DNA of 25,850 nt from Chara braunii (taxonomy: Eukaryota > Streptophyta > Charophyceae > Charales > Characeae), in assembly GCA_003427395.1 (NCBI GenBank), contig BFEA01001047.1, forward strand, positions 55,859-81,708, in the 5' to 3' direction. A program made the translations under genes and the position numbers. Within the stretch, counting starts at the first letter, position 1; every line of letters starts with the position of its first letter. The notes below the pieces were generated by a model that made no database searches, was not told the origin of the DNA, and saw only the letters and a list, made by a program, of their open reading frames with translations. Below are positions 1 through 9,318 of the stretch, in pieces.

Positions 1-42
1 TGGGGAGCAACACGGCTGGGAACCGGGCCCAGCGTCCCTTAT

Positions 43-1012
43 CAGAATACAAAGATAAGCTGCCGGGGCCATTACCCGGCTTCGGCTAAGACCAATTGAA
101 GAGGAAAAAAACTTCAAAAACGTTAAAAAAATATGTGTCAACCAGCCTCCCAACCACGAATCAGATAGATGAAACCTATTCAACCACCTTCGACCACCGC
201 CGAGATGGCCATTTTCAGCACAAACCGAAGCTCTTCCAGGCCTCATGCTCCCATCAGGCTAGGTCACGTTGCACCACCTTGCTCCAGCTCCGGCCAGCAT
301 TGCTTCAGTTACGACCCCCGATGACCACTGAGACTGCCCCCGCAAACAGCCCCCCCAGATCTCCACACCAGGCCTCACGCCCCCACTAGGCTAGGTCACA
401 GAGTTGCGCCACCTGGCTCCGGCTCCGGCCATCATAGCTCCAGCATCAGTCTTCAAGAGCCACCGAATTTTCAGCCACCCTACGCAGATGACATGCCAGA
501 TATCACCTATTCGTACCACCTCCTTGAGAGGCGAACCGAATGGAAAGAAATCAAGACAAGGAAGAAACTCAAAAACATTCAAAAGGTGTATGTCGACAAG
601 CCCCCCAACCACAAAACAGATAGGCGAAACCTACTCAATCCACCTTCGACCTCCACCAGCCTGGCTGTTTCCGGCACGAACCAACGCTCTTCCAGGCCTC
701 ATGCTCCCTTCTGGTTGGGTTACAGAGTTGCACCACCCTCTCCAGCACCGGCCAACATTGCATCAGTTACGACCCCGATGACCGCTGAGACTGCCCCAGC
801 AAACAGCCCCCCCAGATCTCTACGAGGCCTCACACCCCCAGTAGGCTAGGTCACAGAGTTGCGCCACCTGGCTCCGGCTCCGGCCAGCGTTGCTCCAGCA
901 TCGGTCTACAAGGGCCACCGAATTTTCAACCACCCTACGCAGAATCAAAGATGAATTGCCAGGTAATACCTATTCCTACAAAACACCTTGAGAGGCAAGC
1001 CAAATAGATGGA
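43..1012. repeat. Imperfect tandem repeat, ~455-bp unit, about 2.1 copies
   Basis: Segments around 96-180 and 555-640 match in order (an AAGAGGAAAAAAACT-like block, then CAACCAC, CAGATAG and GAAACCTA), as do 421-545 and 879-1012 (CTCCGGCTCCGGCCA, then CCACCGAATTTTCA, then CCTTGAGAGGC). The start of the pattern near 43-70 resembles 938-960. Each unit also has an internal duplication: an AGGCTAGGTCAC block occurs near 255 and 390 and again near 845. Short open frames here are by-products of low stop density; none resembles a protein I know. The array could be a decayed satellite or part of an older element. Confidence 0.65.
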
Positions 1013-1046
1013 GTACTAAACTAGATGTGCTAATATTCAAAGATCG

Positions 1047-1073
1047 CCCCTCCCTCCCCCTCCCCCTCCCCCC
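1047..1073 (-). other. G-quadruplex-type motif
   Basis: The plus strand has five C-runs of 4, 3, 5, 5 and 6 bases, each separated by a single T, so the minus strand has five G-runs with one-base loops. This exceeds the four runs of three or more Gs that define a canonical quadruplex motif. No gene is attached to it. Confidence 0.6.
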
Positions 1074-1609
1074 TCAGCCCTGTACTGCCTCCGCCGAGGT
1101 GAGTCTCCCAGTCTCCCTCGGCCCCAATATAGGACCAATCCTCTACCCTACTTTCCCCAAGGAGCACGCAGTTCCCACCTAAAGCGTGCCCCCCCAACCC
1201 TTACCCATTTCTACCTCCGCCGGGACTGATGTTAACCCTCAAGGCAGGGAGTAGTTTTCCCTGGGGAGAAGTATGGGGGATCCTGTATTTTGGGATAATT
1301 CCCAGTAATCAAATAGCCAAGGACGTTGTGATTCATATCAGGGTAGGGGTAATTAATTTCTTGCCAGGCAAATGTGTCACACAAAAGTTTGATGAAGCGA
1401 GGGAAGTAGGTCTCAAGGTGCGACGATCATTACATCTGCACATTTCAATGAAAACGCAATCCCATCGTAGTAGCCAAGCCTTTCGGTCAGCGTGAGAGGA
1501 TAAGCTGGGCACACTGGCCGTTGGAGGATCACAGAGCTGTTACCGAGTGCTGTTAGGGTCACCATAAGCCAAAGTGCAATCGGAAGTGGATATCAAGAGA
1601 ACCTCGTAG
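1074..1609. other. Unassigned non-coding stretch, possibly LINE 5' UTR
   Basis: No reading frame here resembles a known protein. An 88-codon open frame at 1229-1495 has no recognisable motif. The stretch lies directly upstream of the LINE ORF1 frame and may contain the LINE 5' untranslated region, but I could not find a 5' boundary or target-site duplication. Confidence 0.4.
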
Positions 1610-3813
1610 CTCCACGCTCAACTACACCGACACTTCTGGCTTGCTTGCTTTCTACATCTTAGACCCCAGCTAGAAGAGGGGGGAAATCGCGGACCGCTAG
1701 CAGCAACTGGGATTCAAAGGCCGTACAGACCTCCGTCGCAAAGGCAAGCAGACGATAGGGTGAGAGAATCAGTGGAAAGAAGCTACGATGAAGGACTATG
1801 CCCTGACGACATCCACCTAGGAGAAGTAGTAGAAGACAAGGAAGGCAGGCGTTTTGTGGTATATGGAGCGGTGGACGAGATCAAGGAGCAATGGCTGAAG
1901 GAGAGGACAGTACTTGTGCTGTTCCAAAAATGCTGTTCCAAAATGAAGCAAAGAATCTGTCAAAGGAAGGTAAAAGAAGATTTGGTGCATGCTTACTAAG
2001 ATGGACGGTTTGCCAACCGCTCATTCAATCCGGTCACAAGAAGAGGGAGAGTCAAGTTCGAAAGCCCGAACATCATATCCTATGTAGCGAAATCCATAGA
2101 AGTGGCGGAACGGCTTATCAGGAAGAAGGATGCGATGCTGAAGCTAGAGAACAAGGAATATCTCACCCTCTTCAAAACGTGAATGACAAAGTATGAACTG
2201 AAGGGGCTGAGGTTACAGGAGGCGGAAACAAAATATTGGGTAATGGCTTTAAGGGTGCCACTGGATGCTTACTATTACCTGAAGCAGGCGGTAAACAGCA
2301 TGTTTGGGGAACTCCCACTGTTGCACCCCCCCGAATTCGACAACACTTGTCCACAGTTGACGAACGTAAAGTTCTACATGGATCCGTTAGCCAGGTTTCA
2401 TGTGGACGACGAGTTGGTGGTGGAAACACCAAAGGGAGAACGTTGGCGGGTGGAACTTGCCACACCCTTCACCGACTGGTGCCGAAGACGCAAGTGGTAT
2501 TACCACACTGAAGACAACTGCTCATGCAATTGGCAGGGAGATGATTGGAGAGGGGAGGGTGCAGCAAGGCAGGGGGGACACAGGGAACATTTCCGCCAAC
2601 ATATTAAACCGTGGAAATGTGGGAGCAAATGAAGCCGAAGAAAGTGGAGTTCGACAGGGAGCAGGTGGGTTCCAAGGGGGGGAACGCTCAGTGCAGCACT
2701 GAATGCCACACTCCACTAATCCACAGAGGTTGGCTCGAAGTCATCTCAGCCGTCATAGCCAGCAAGCACAAGAACAGAGTCGTTTCCATCGACCGGATGC
2801 GAACCGATTAGGAAAATCGCAGGAGAGAGTCCACTCCTGGCAGGAGAGAGAGCGTCTCCGAGATCCGAGTTGGGAGAGGGAAGCTCTGAATCAAGAGAGA
2901 ATTTTACTCGGCATGACCATCGGGACCGAGGCTTGGTGCTCCGCTGGTGGAGCTGCAGTACGAAGGTGAGCAATACCCGGGAGGAGAAGACTTCGCTTTT
3001 CGTCATGATGCCCACCTGGATCATCACCCAGAGCAAGATCATCCTCGACATCTCCAACCCCAGACGTTACATCAGGTTCCACAAGACATCCAGCAATCCA
3101 GGGTAAGAATGGACAGCGAGGGACAGAGCGAAGAGGATGAGGAAAGCCTGCCCCCAGATGACAGATCAAGGACCGCGATGGAGAGCTCTGCCCACTCCAA
3201 GCACCTCTGCCCGGGCCAGAGGACGGAGTCGAGCAGATTGTGCCTTGACAAGGAGAGAAGAGCTGAAGTGCTGCACAGGAGCAGGGCGGAAGTAGTCAGC
3301 CGAAGATTTCTTCCTTTCTTCTCTGCACTCTGACACAACAAGGGATCTTTTTCCTTGCGTTAGAAAACGCAGAAGGTCTGATCTCCATCCCATCGGTGGA
3401 AATAAATGGTGCACCTATGCCTACGATGATAATGGAGAACACAGCTGAAGTGCTGGCACAGACAGGCATTAGGTGGATGCACATGAACTTAGTTCGTGAA
3501 TGCAGTATGCCAGAATTAGAAAAAAAATCATGTGCTGCCGGAGATCAGTGCACTCATCCTTTTGAACGTGAACGGAAAGTTGACGGTAGAAGTGGGCCTC
3601 CAGTCAAGCTTCATGCTCGACATGCTGTCGAAAGCCTGGCTATCGGGTCCGAATTCCTCCCGAGCGAGCTCTAGAGGCAGTTCTGGGTCGGAGTTCAGCA
3701 ACCACCGCCAACAAGCATCTGCTTCAAGACAACCGTCACCTCTCCAGCAAACAGAATCACGCATCCAGCTTCAAGCGGAACTTGCTGCGGAAGAACAACG
3801 CTCAGATGGATAG
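1610..3813 (+). pseudogene. LINE ORF1 protein, decayed (nucleic-acid-binding, CCHC-like)
   Basis: In L1-type elements ORF1 is the RNA-binding protein that packages the transcript. One frame is readable from 1610 to 2632, broken by TAA at 1997-1999 and by TGA at 2180-2182, where TGG (Trp) fits the context. Near 2472-2521 it contains a CX2CX4HX4C zinc-knuckle layout: Cys 2480, His 2504 and Cys 2519 are present, but the second Cys is Arg (CGC at 2489). After about 2530 the frame changes several times (pieces 2530-2969, 2947-3333, 3340-3530, 3532-3813) through a Ser/Gln/Arg/Glu-rich tail. The last piece ends at TAG 3811-3813 and overlaps the ORF2 start. No ATG precedes the frame near 1610, so the start is unknown. 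The family call rests on position and the knuckle, not on overall similarity. Confidence 0.65.
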
Positions 3814-4703
3814 GCTGAAGGTAGCATCCTGGAACCTGAGAGGCTTGGGTGACACGGGGGGAAGGATGAAACGGAGAAGGGTGAAAAGTTGGCTCCACGA
3901 GTGGAGAATCAACTGCCTAATGGTGCAGGAATCTAAACTGAACGAGGCCAGCTGCGGGATTGGTGGGATGGGCCGCAGGTCTGGGCCCCAGCCCAAGGTA
4001 CGAGAGGTGGGGTAGGAATATTGCTGCGTAGGGACCTACAAGTAACGGTGATCAAGTCCGAAGCAGACATCTGGGGGAGATGGGCCTAGATGCGGATTGG
4101 AGTGGGGCCAGAGGACTGGATACTCATGACTGTGTACGCACCCACGGACGCTGGAGAAAGAGCCAGATTCTTCACCAACCTGATGTTACACATCCCAAAG
4201 GAAAAGGGGATTGGAACCTAGCTTTGGACGAAGCTCTGAAAGCAGACTCCTCATATGCAGGCAGGAAGGGCGTCCAAGTACTGCTAGACCTGACAACAGA
4301 ACTGGCTCTTTCAGACCCTTTCTGTCTGCTCACACCAGATGCTCCTGGATACCACTTGGAGGTCGCACATCCAGAGGGAGCGGGCCACAAAGAGGAGGCT
4401 CGACTACTTCTTGGTGGGCAGTAGCGTACTTGATGGAGTCACATCGGTGGGACATGTGTGCAATCCACTCTCAAATCACAAACCGGTGGTGGCTGAGTTA
4501 TGTTTGCACTCAAGCGTGGAAAGGGGCAGCGGCTTCTTCAGACTCAACACACAGAACCTGGAAGACCCGGGGCTGGCGGAATGGGTAGAACGCCACATGC
4601 AGGAATGGGAGGGGGAGGAAGCGAAGCCGTACTTTGATAGAACAGCAGAGTGGTTGGATGGAGGGTTCCCAATTGCTCCACGGATCCTGAATGTATGTTC
4701 TAG
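3806..4703 (+). pseudogene. LINE ORF2 N-terminal endonuclease domain, frameshifted
   Basis: This is the endonuclease/exonuclease/phosphatase-fold domain that nicks target DNA in L1 elements. The start is ATG 3806, giving MDRLKVASWNLRGLG (the catalytic Asn is in SWN), then LMVQESKL with the metal-binding Glu. A shift near 4003 leads into GGVGILLRRDLQ and VYAPTDAGERARFF. A stop (TAG, 4085-4087) replaces the likely Trp of RWAW. Another shift near 4200 leads into GDWNLALDEA, the GDxN motif, and a last shift near 4340 into RLDYFLVG and SNHKPVVAEL, where the usual SDH is SNH. All motifs occur in the right order over about 235 residues, so the domain call is firm. At least three frame changes make it non-functional. 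It continues after gypsy-1 at 13378. Confidence 0.88.
4700..4703. other. Target-site duplication, left copy (CTAG)
   Basis: CTAG directly precedes the first base of the 5' LTR and is repeated directly after the last base of the 3' LTR (13374-13377). Deleting the element plus one copy restores the LINE reading frame. Four bases is slightly short for Ty3/gypsy, where five is more usual. Confidence 0.7.
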
Positions 4704-5366
4704 TGCAAGGCTCAAGGCCTCGGTAAGCCCTACTGGGCGCTATTTCAGCAAGAACGACCGCCCTAAGTGAAGGCGGGCCTGATAAGTGACAAGAGGCCTA
4801 TTTTGTGTTTTGACACAGCTGGGGAAATTCAGGCAGTTACGCCTCGTCAGTTGGTTGAATGCGCCCAGGCCCTACCTACCAACCTCTCGGGCCTTCAGGC
4901 CCTTTATCCTGGACCAGACACGTGGCATGAACTGAACACAGGCCGACTGGGTAGTTGGACACAAGTAACCTCCCCCGGCTCTGTGGAAGATTCCCTGGGA
5001 CAGGGGCTCAGCCACTTGGGGACTACCGGAAGCTTCTGGGAAGGGGCCCAGCGCAGCCAGGCAGCACGCAGCAGGCAGGCCGCTTCCATAAAGGAAAGTG
5101 CCTGCCTCCGCATTTGGCATTCGGGCACTCATTGCTTATGCGCAAGCGCTGCTGCACCAGCTGCTGGAGCGCGTGCCTACGTGCTCACGGGCGAGCAGGG
5201 AAGAAGCAGGCAGCCATAGCCAAGCTGGGCTGCACATTGTTGGATGGGGCGCATGGTGGTCCTTGGGTGCGTGTGGCATCTGTGTGGGGGATCGAGGTTG
5301 TGAGTGTAGCGTGAGACACACCTGGTGCTTGGTTTCTGGAATTTGCTATCGCTCATTTTCCTTGCG
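4704..5366 (+). repeat. Gypsy-1 5' LTR (internally deleted)
   Basis: It matches 12406-13373 in order from its start (CTCAAGGCC...GGTAA, GCCCTAAGTGAAGGCGGGCC) to its end (TTTCTGGAATT...CATTTTCCTTGC). It is 663 bp against 968 bp for the 3' copy. The main difference is loss of the sequence equivalent to 13061-13338 at a GCTTG microhomology. A ~20-bp segment near 12620-12640 of the other copy is also absent. The last base is G where the 3' copy has A. I could not fix a TATA box with confidence. Confidence 0.9.
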
Positions 5367-5369
5367 TTT

Positions 5370-5381
5370 TGGTATCGGAGC
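5370..5381 (+). promoter_or_regulatory. Gypsy-1 primer-binding site (initiator tRNA-Met type)
   Basis: TGGTATCGGAGC lies three bases after the 5' LTR end. The plant initiator tRNA-Met primer site is TGGTATCAGAGC, so 11 of 12 positions agree. This is where minus-strand DNA synthesis would be primed. Confidence 0.85.
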
Positions 5382-6052
5382 TGTGGTACGTTGCATTAAT
5401 CTGGCACTTGTCTTCTGCTTATACGGTGCATGCACGGGGGTAGCTGGGTGAGCGACCGTGGGTGGTGTGCAATGAGGAGGGCGAAGGCAAGCAGGCGACC
5501 CAGGTGGAGAGGGGTATCGCCAAGAAGGCTGAGTAGGCGATATTGGGTGTTTTGCAGTGTGACGAGAACTATCTGATGTGCGATTGATGCTGAGGTGGAA
5601 CGGCGTGGTAATGCTGGTTGTGCCAAGGCAATGATTGGTCATCACAGTCGACGTCGGGTCATCTGGTGAGAACATATGTGGTTGGGGGCAGCTATTTTGA
5701 GGTATGTTGCTCTTAACCTTATTTACCCTCTTCGACACTTCTTACTGTGAGGATGTGTGTTTTGTCTTGAGAGTCCTCTGATGTGAGGAGTCGAGTGCAC
5801 TCGATCTTGAGAGTCGACATTGTTCACATGGAGCATTTGGAAGGAGAGGGCGTTGCCATTTGAAGGGCCCTGGACGAAGCATTGGGTCACTGTCACCATG
5901 CCAACCCACCGGGAGTAGAGTATGCATGCTTTGCTGCTTTGTCCTTTGTCTGCCAGCTGCGCTATAGATAGGTCATGAGTGGCAGGCCAGCCCTACAGGG
6001 GAGACGAGAACTGGACGTCTATAAATAAATATTGGCGGGTTAGCTTCCATTG

Positions 6053-6133
6053 GCTGTGATCGTCGTCCTGTTTTCGACATTAAATAATTCCTGAGGACCT
6101 CGGGGGCCGTCCTTAAACTGCCTCTTGATCAGC
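6053..6133 (+). repeat. Leader block shared with gypsy-2 (copy 1)
   Basis: This 81-bp block matches the reverse complement of 24987-25066 at about 85-90 percent by eye, while flanking leader sequence does not align. The core is TTAAATAATTCCTGAGGA. Read on the minus strand both copies give PQELFNV, one residue, then NRTT. It lies about 515 bases upstream of the gypsy-1 gag start. Function unknown. Confidence 0.75.
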
Positions 6134-6429
6134 CAATCGGTCGGTCTTAGGCTTGCTGCACCCGAGGGTAAAAATGGTGCAGGGCTGGCCAGCTCAGCAT
6201 TGACTTGGGGCACAGGGGTGGACTGTGTGCACACCTTTAGACACGCACGCTGTCTGGATTGCTCAGGAACGCTGATGTCAAGAGACCTCAAGAAGAATTG
6301 AGGGAGGGGTAGATTTCAGGTGATAAGTTCGGGAATAATTTCACTCTGCAAACAACCATGCAAATGATTCTATTTTTATTTTGATTAGTTAGATGTTACA
6401 ACCATTAACACATCTGACAGACAACATAG

Positions 6430-6582
6430 GTAAAACTTTCTGTTTCTCCTTATCTGCTTTCTGCTTGCGAGCTAGTCAAATAAAATAGTTTGGTTTGTAG
6501 GAATCTGGACTTACCTATTGGACCCAAATGTGTATCGTCTAATAATGCCACCGATTAATTATTTTTATTTATTTTAAATCAG
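6430..6582 (+). other. Candidate intron in the gypsy-1 leader
   Basis: A donor-like AG|GTAAAA begins at 6430 and an acceptor-like TTTTATTTATTTTAAATCAG ends at 6582. The segment between is markedly more AT-rich than its neighbours. Splicing would shorten the leader just upstream of gag (first ATG at 6650). This is a sequence-pattern call only. Confidence 0.3.
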
Positions 6583-6649
6583 TCTGAGCACTATGCTGCG
6601 GGAGGCAACTGAGTGTAGCCTAATGCAGATAGTGCTAGTGCTGTAGCAT

Positions 6650-8589
6650 ATGAGCGACAAGGCGGAACCTGAGCCGAATGATCGGATCCTGCGTTCGTCA
6701 AGCCGTAGAAGCCAGTTGGTCCACGTAGCGTTAGGACCCGAGGGTGACCGTCTTCTGTTTCATCAGGCTAGGGAGAGGCAGCAGCAGCAGAGGAGGGCGA
6801 GGGACGCAGAGGCAAGCAAAGCTTTCGCAAGCGAGGCAGCTACCTCAGCAGCCAATATGGCCACCTCTGCACAGCAGAGTTCCCAGGCCAGTAGTTCAGG
6901 GACAAGACCCAGAGTCAGTCCGCTGGTGTTATGGCAAGCCAGCAAACAGTCTTAACTCCTGAGGAGGTCGCCATCCAGCGAGCAAACGTTTGCGAGGCAC
7001 AGCTGCAACACACATTAGATGAGATGCAAGCAGAGAAAGAGAGAATGATCAGACATAGATCTAGGATGCAGCGGAGACAAGAGGACATCAGGGAGTTAGA
7101 GATGGACTTGGCAAACATGGATGGTGATGTAAGGACCGCTAGGACAGCCCTGCTAGATGTAGTGGAGGTGCAGGACTACCATACGTCACTCTTGCAAGAC
7201 ATTCAGAGGAGCTTGGCTATGCTGGTCGGGCGAGTTCCGGTCACACCATCACCATTTGGGCCAGGTGCCTGGCCCGTGGTACAGCCTCCTCCTTTTGTCC
7301 CATCGGTAACCGGGGTAGTCCCATCTACACTTCCTCCAGTGTCGGTACAGGCCGTTTCCCACCTCGTTATGCCTTTGACAGGCGGGTTCTCAGCAGGTCC
7401 TAGTGTACAGATTCCTGTCCAAACAGTGTTCTCCCAACCTCCATTGCAGACTGCCGTAACAGGGCAGCCTGCTGTCTTGCAGCCAGCGCAGCAGCAGCTG
7501 CAGCAGCCTGTACCCTAGGTCCCACAACCTGAAGTTGTGCAGGTCTCGAGACAAGGACAGTGGGTTATGAAGACTGCCATTGCATCACCCAAACCCTTCT
7601 CAGGTGATAAGAAGAGTGAGGACCTCGACACATGGTTGAGGACGGTGCCAATCTACGTGAAGTGCAAGTTAACCTTGCCTCACGAGGAAGTGCTTGTGGC
7701 TGCCTCCTATCTTGAGGGGAGTGCAGCGAGGTGGTTAAGCGGGTATGTGCAATTGCAGGGGTACGGTCATGACTTCCGCGCTTGGGCAGTCACCTAGAAA
7801 TTCGATGATTTCATTAAACTAGTGGAGGACGGGTGGCATGACCCGTAGGAGGCTAAGGCCACCGTCGGGATATTGACCCTGAGCTCGAGAAAGTTCAGGT
7901 CAGTAAGGGATGCCACGGACGCGGTAGAGCGTCTGATCTGTGTTCCTGGAGTGCGCTACGACCCCCAAGTCTTACTTACCACCTACCTGAGGTGTCTCCC
8001 TATAGAACTCAGGAATCTGTTGGCAAGTGAGGCCATGATCACAATGCACAACTTTCCCTCGTTCAAAAAGAAAGCCCTCGATCTAGAAGCAAAGATCGGG
8101 CATGGACACCAACCCACAATGGATGGTAGGAAAAAGACACTGCCTCTTAACTGGAAAGCTAAGCGGCACATTATGTTCGTCAATAATGATGGTACTACCA
8201 TAGAGTTAGACGACAACTTCCAGGTGGGAGTAGGGTCAGAGTCGGGTAGCGCAGAAGCTTCAGGTGGTGGAGCAGTCGCTTCCTCAATTCAGAAAGGTAA
8301 GGCGACCAGCAAACGCCGTGGAGGTTTCCGGTCAAAGAGTCAAGTAGACCCCAATGCTCCTCCATGGGAGAAAGCGGGGCTTACGGAGGACATGTGGAAA
8401 GATTGTTACTCCTGAGCAACTTGTATCCGTTGTGGCCAGTATGGTCATAACCAGTTCAAGCGCCGGAACCGTAAGGTGACAGAAAAAATACTGCGTACGA
8501 TGGGGCAGGCGCCGGTCTCCTCTGCTTCCCAGGGTAGCAATGTTGCTAGCAGTTCTGGCACCGCTTCAGGAAACACGTCGGACCAGTAG
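6650..8589 (+). pseudogene. gag: Gypsy-1 gag polyprotein, decayed
   Basis: Gag forms the particle that encloses element RNA. ATG 6650 opens a Gln/Arg/Ala-rich N-terminus (MSDKAEPEPNDR...) that closes at 6955. The main frame is continuous from 6931 to 8589 apart from stops TAG 7516, TAG 7795, TAG 7846 and TGA 8413. It has a heptad-like stretch (about 6960-7140), a Pro/Val/Gln-rich linker (about 7220-7510), and a Retrotrans_gag capsid domain with FSGDKKSEDLDTWLRT, AARWLSGYV and GVRYDPQVLLTTYLRCLP (7590-8110). A zinc knuckle CIRCGQYGHNQFK follows, with Cys 8422, Cys 8431 and His 8446, but the last Cys is Arg (CGC 8461). TAG at 8587 may be the natural end. At least one frameshift (6931-6955) and three or four stops make it inactive. 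Confidence 0.85.
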
Positions 8590-8600
8590 GAATTATAGTT

Positions 8601-9212
8601 GTTCCTGCTAGGGTTGAGGTGGTGGAAACACCCTCACCATCTCGAGAGATGGACCAAGCTATTGACTCTGTCGTCATCCCACAAGCACATTCAGACCAAT
8701 TGATCCTTTGTTCGATGAATGTGTTTGAGTCCTTAGAGGAGCTAGAGTAGGAGTGGTCTAAATCAGACCCACTAGCTTTTTGGACAACAGTGGCTAAAGC
8801 TCCTAAGGTTGAGTTGTTCGTTGGCGAAGTAGATATAGGCGGTCATAAGGCTGGGGCCTTTTACGATACTTGTTCGACGAGGAACTTGATCAGTCGCACT
8901 TGTGTTGAACGGCTGCGTTTATAGGGGCAAGTGCAGCGCCTCAGTCGACCTGTGGAGTCGACCTGTGCCAACAAACAACGCATGGTAGTCAATGACTACC
9001 TGAAAGACATTGAGTGTCGTTTCCCGTACGTGGGAGGGGAACCGAGACATAGAGTCTCGTTCCTAGTCAGCGATGATCTCCCTATGGATATCTTGCTGGG
9101 TATGTACTATCTCTCGGTTGCACAACCCCTGATTGGGACCGAAAAGTGGTCAAACACACTTTGCCCGGAGGCGGGACCGCCGGATTTTGTAAGTATAAAG
9201 CTAGTAGTCTGA
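8601..9212 (+). pseudogene. Gypsy-1 aspartic protease region of pol
   Basis: The retropepsin would cut the gag-pol polyprotein. The frame differs from gag and reads through TAG 8748-8750 and TAG 8922-8924. The catalytic motif, normally DS/TG, appears as YDTCSTRNLIS (Asp 8865-8867, Thr, then Cys where Gly is required), so this copy should be inactive. The second family hallmark, DILLGMYYL (usually ILGMDWL), follows near 9088-9115. The frame ends at 9212. The call rests on motif order between gag and RT and on the matching region of gypsy-2. Confidence 0.75.
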
Positions 9213-9318
9213 TCGAGTCCTACGGATGCATGTGTGCGGCCGCGTTCTATAATTATTATAAGCAAAATCCGGAGGAGGGTATGTACTTAAGTGTATGTCT
9301 CTGCAAAGGGGGAGCTGG

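Larger units (their letters stand above)
1610..4703 (+). mobile_element. L1-type LINE, 5' part (interrupted by gypsy-1)
   Basis: This is the first half of a non-LTR retrotransposon: ORF1 with a CCHC-like knuckle, then an ORF2 that starts with an apurinic-type endonuclease. The second half continues at 13374 on the same strand. The 5' limit is the first codon of the open ORF1 frame and is not a real terminus. The interruption at 4704 is the 5' end of a gypsy LTR. The reading frame before it (codon 4699-4701, then AG) joins the frame resuming at 13378. Confidence 0.85.
5382..6649 (+). other. Gypsy-1 leader between primer site and gag
   Basis: About 1.27 kb without a recognisable sense-strand gene. 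The first part is G/T-rich, with only short antisense open frames that I treat as chance. A TATA-like CTATAAATAAATA lies at 6019-6031. A block shared with gypsy-2 lies at 6053-6133. From about 6340 to 6582 the DNA becomes AT-rich and ends in an acceptor-like T-rich tract. Confidence 0.7.

Noticed and set aside
1760-1999. LINE ORF1 starting at GTG 1760
   Set aside because: The frame is open upstream to 1610 and GTG starts are not usual in nuclear genes; the true start is not determined.
5346-5738. 130-codon minus-strand open frame in the gypsy-1 leader
   Set aside because: Pro/Ser/His-rich composition, no motif, not present in gypsy-2 and unlikely to be a gene.
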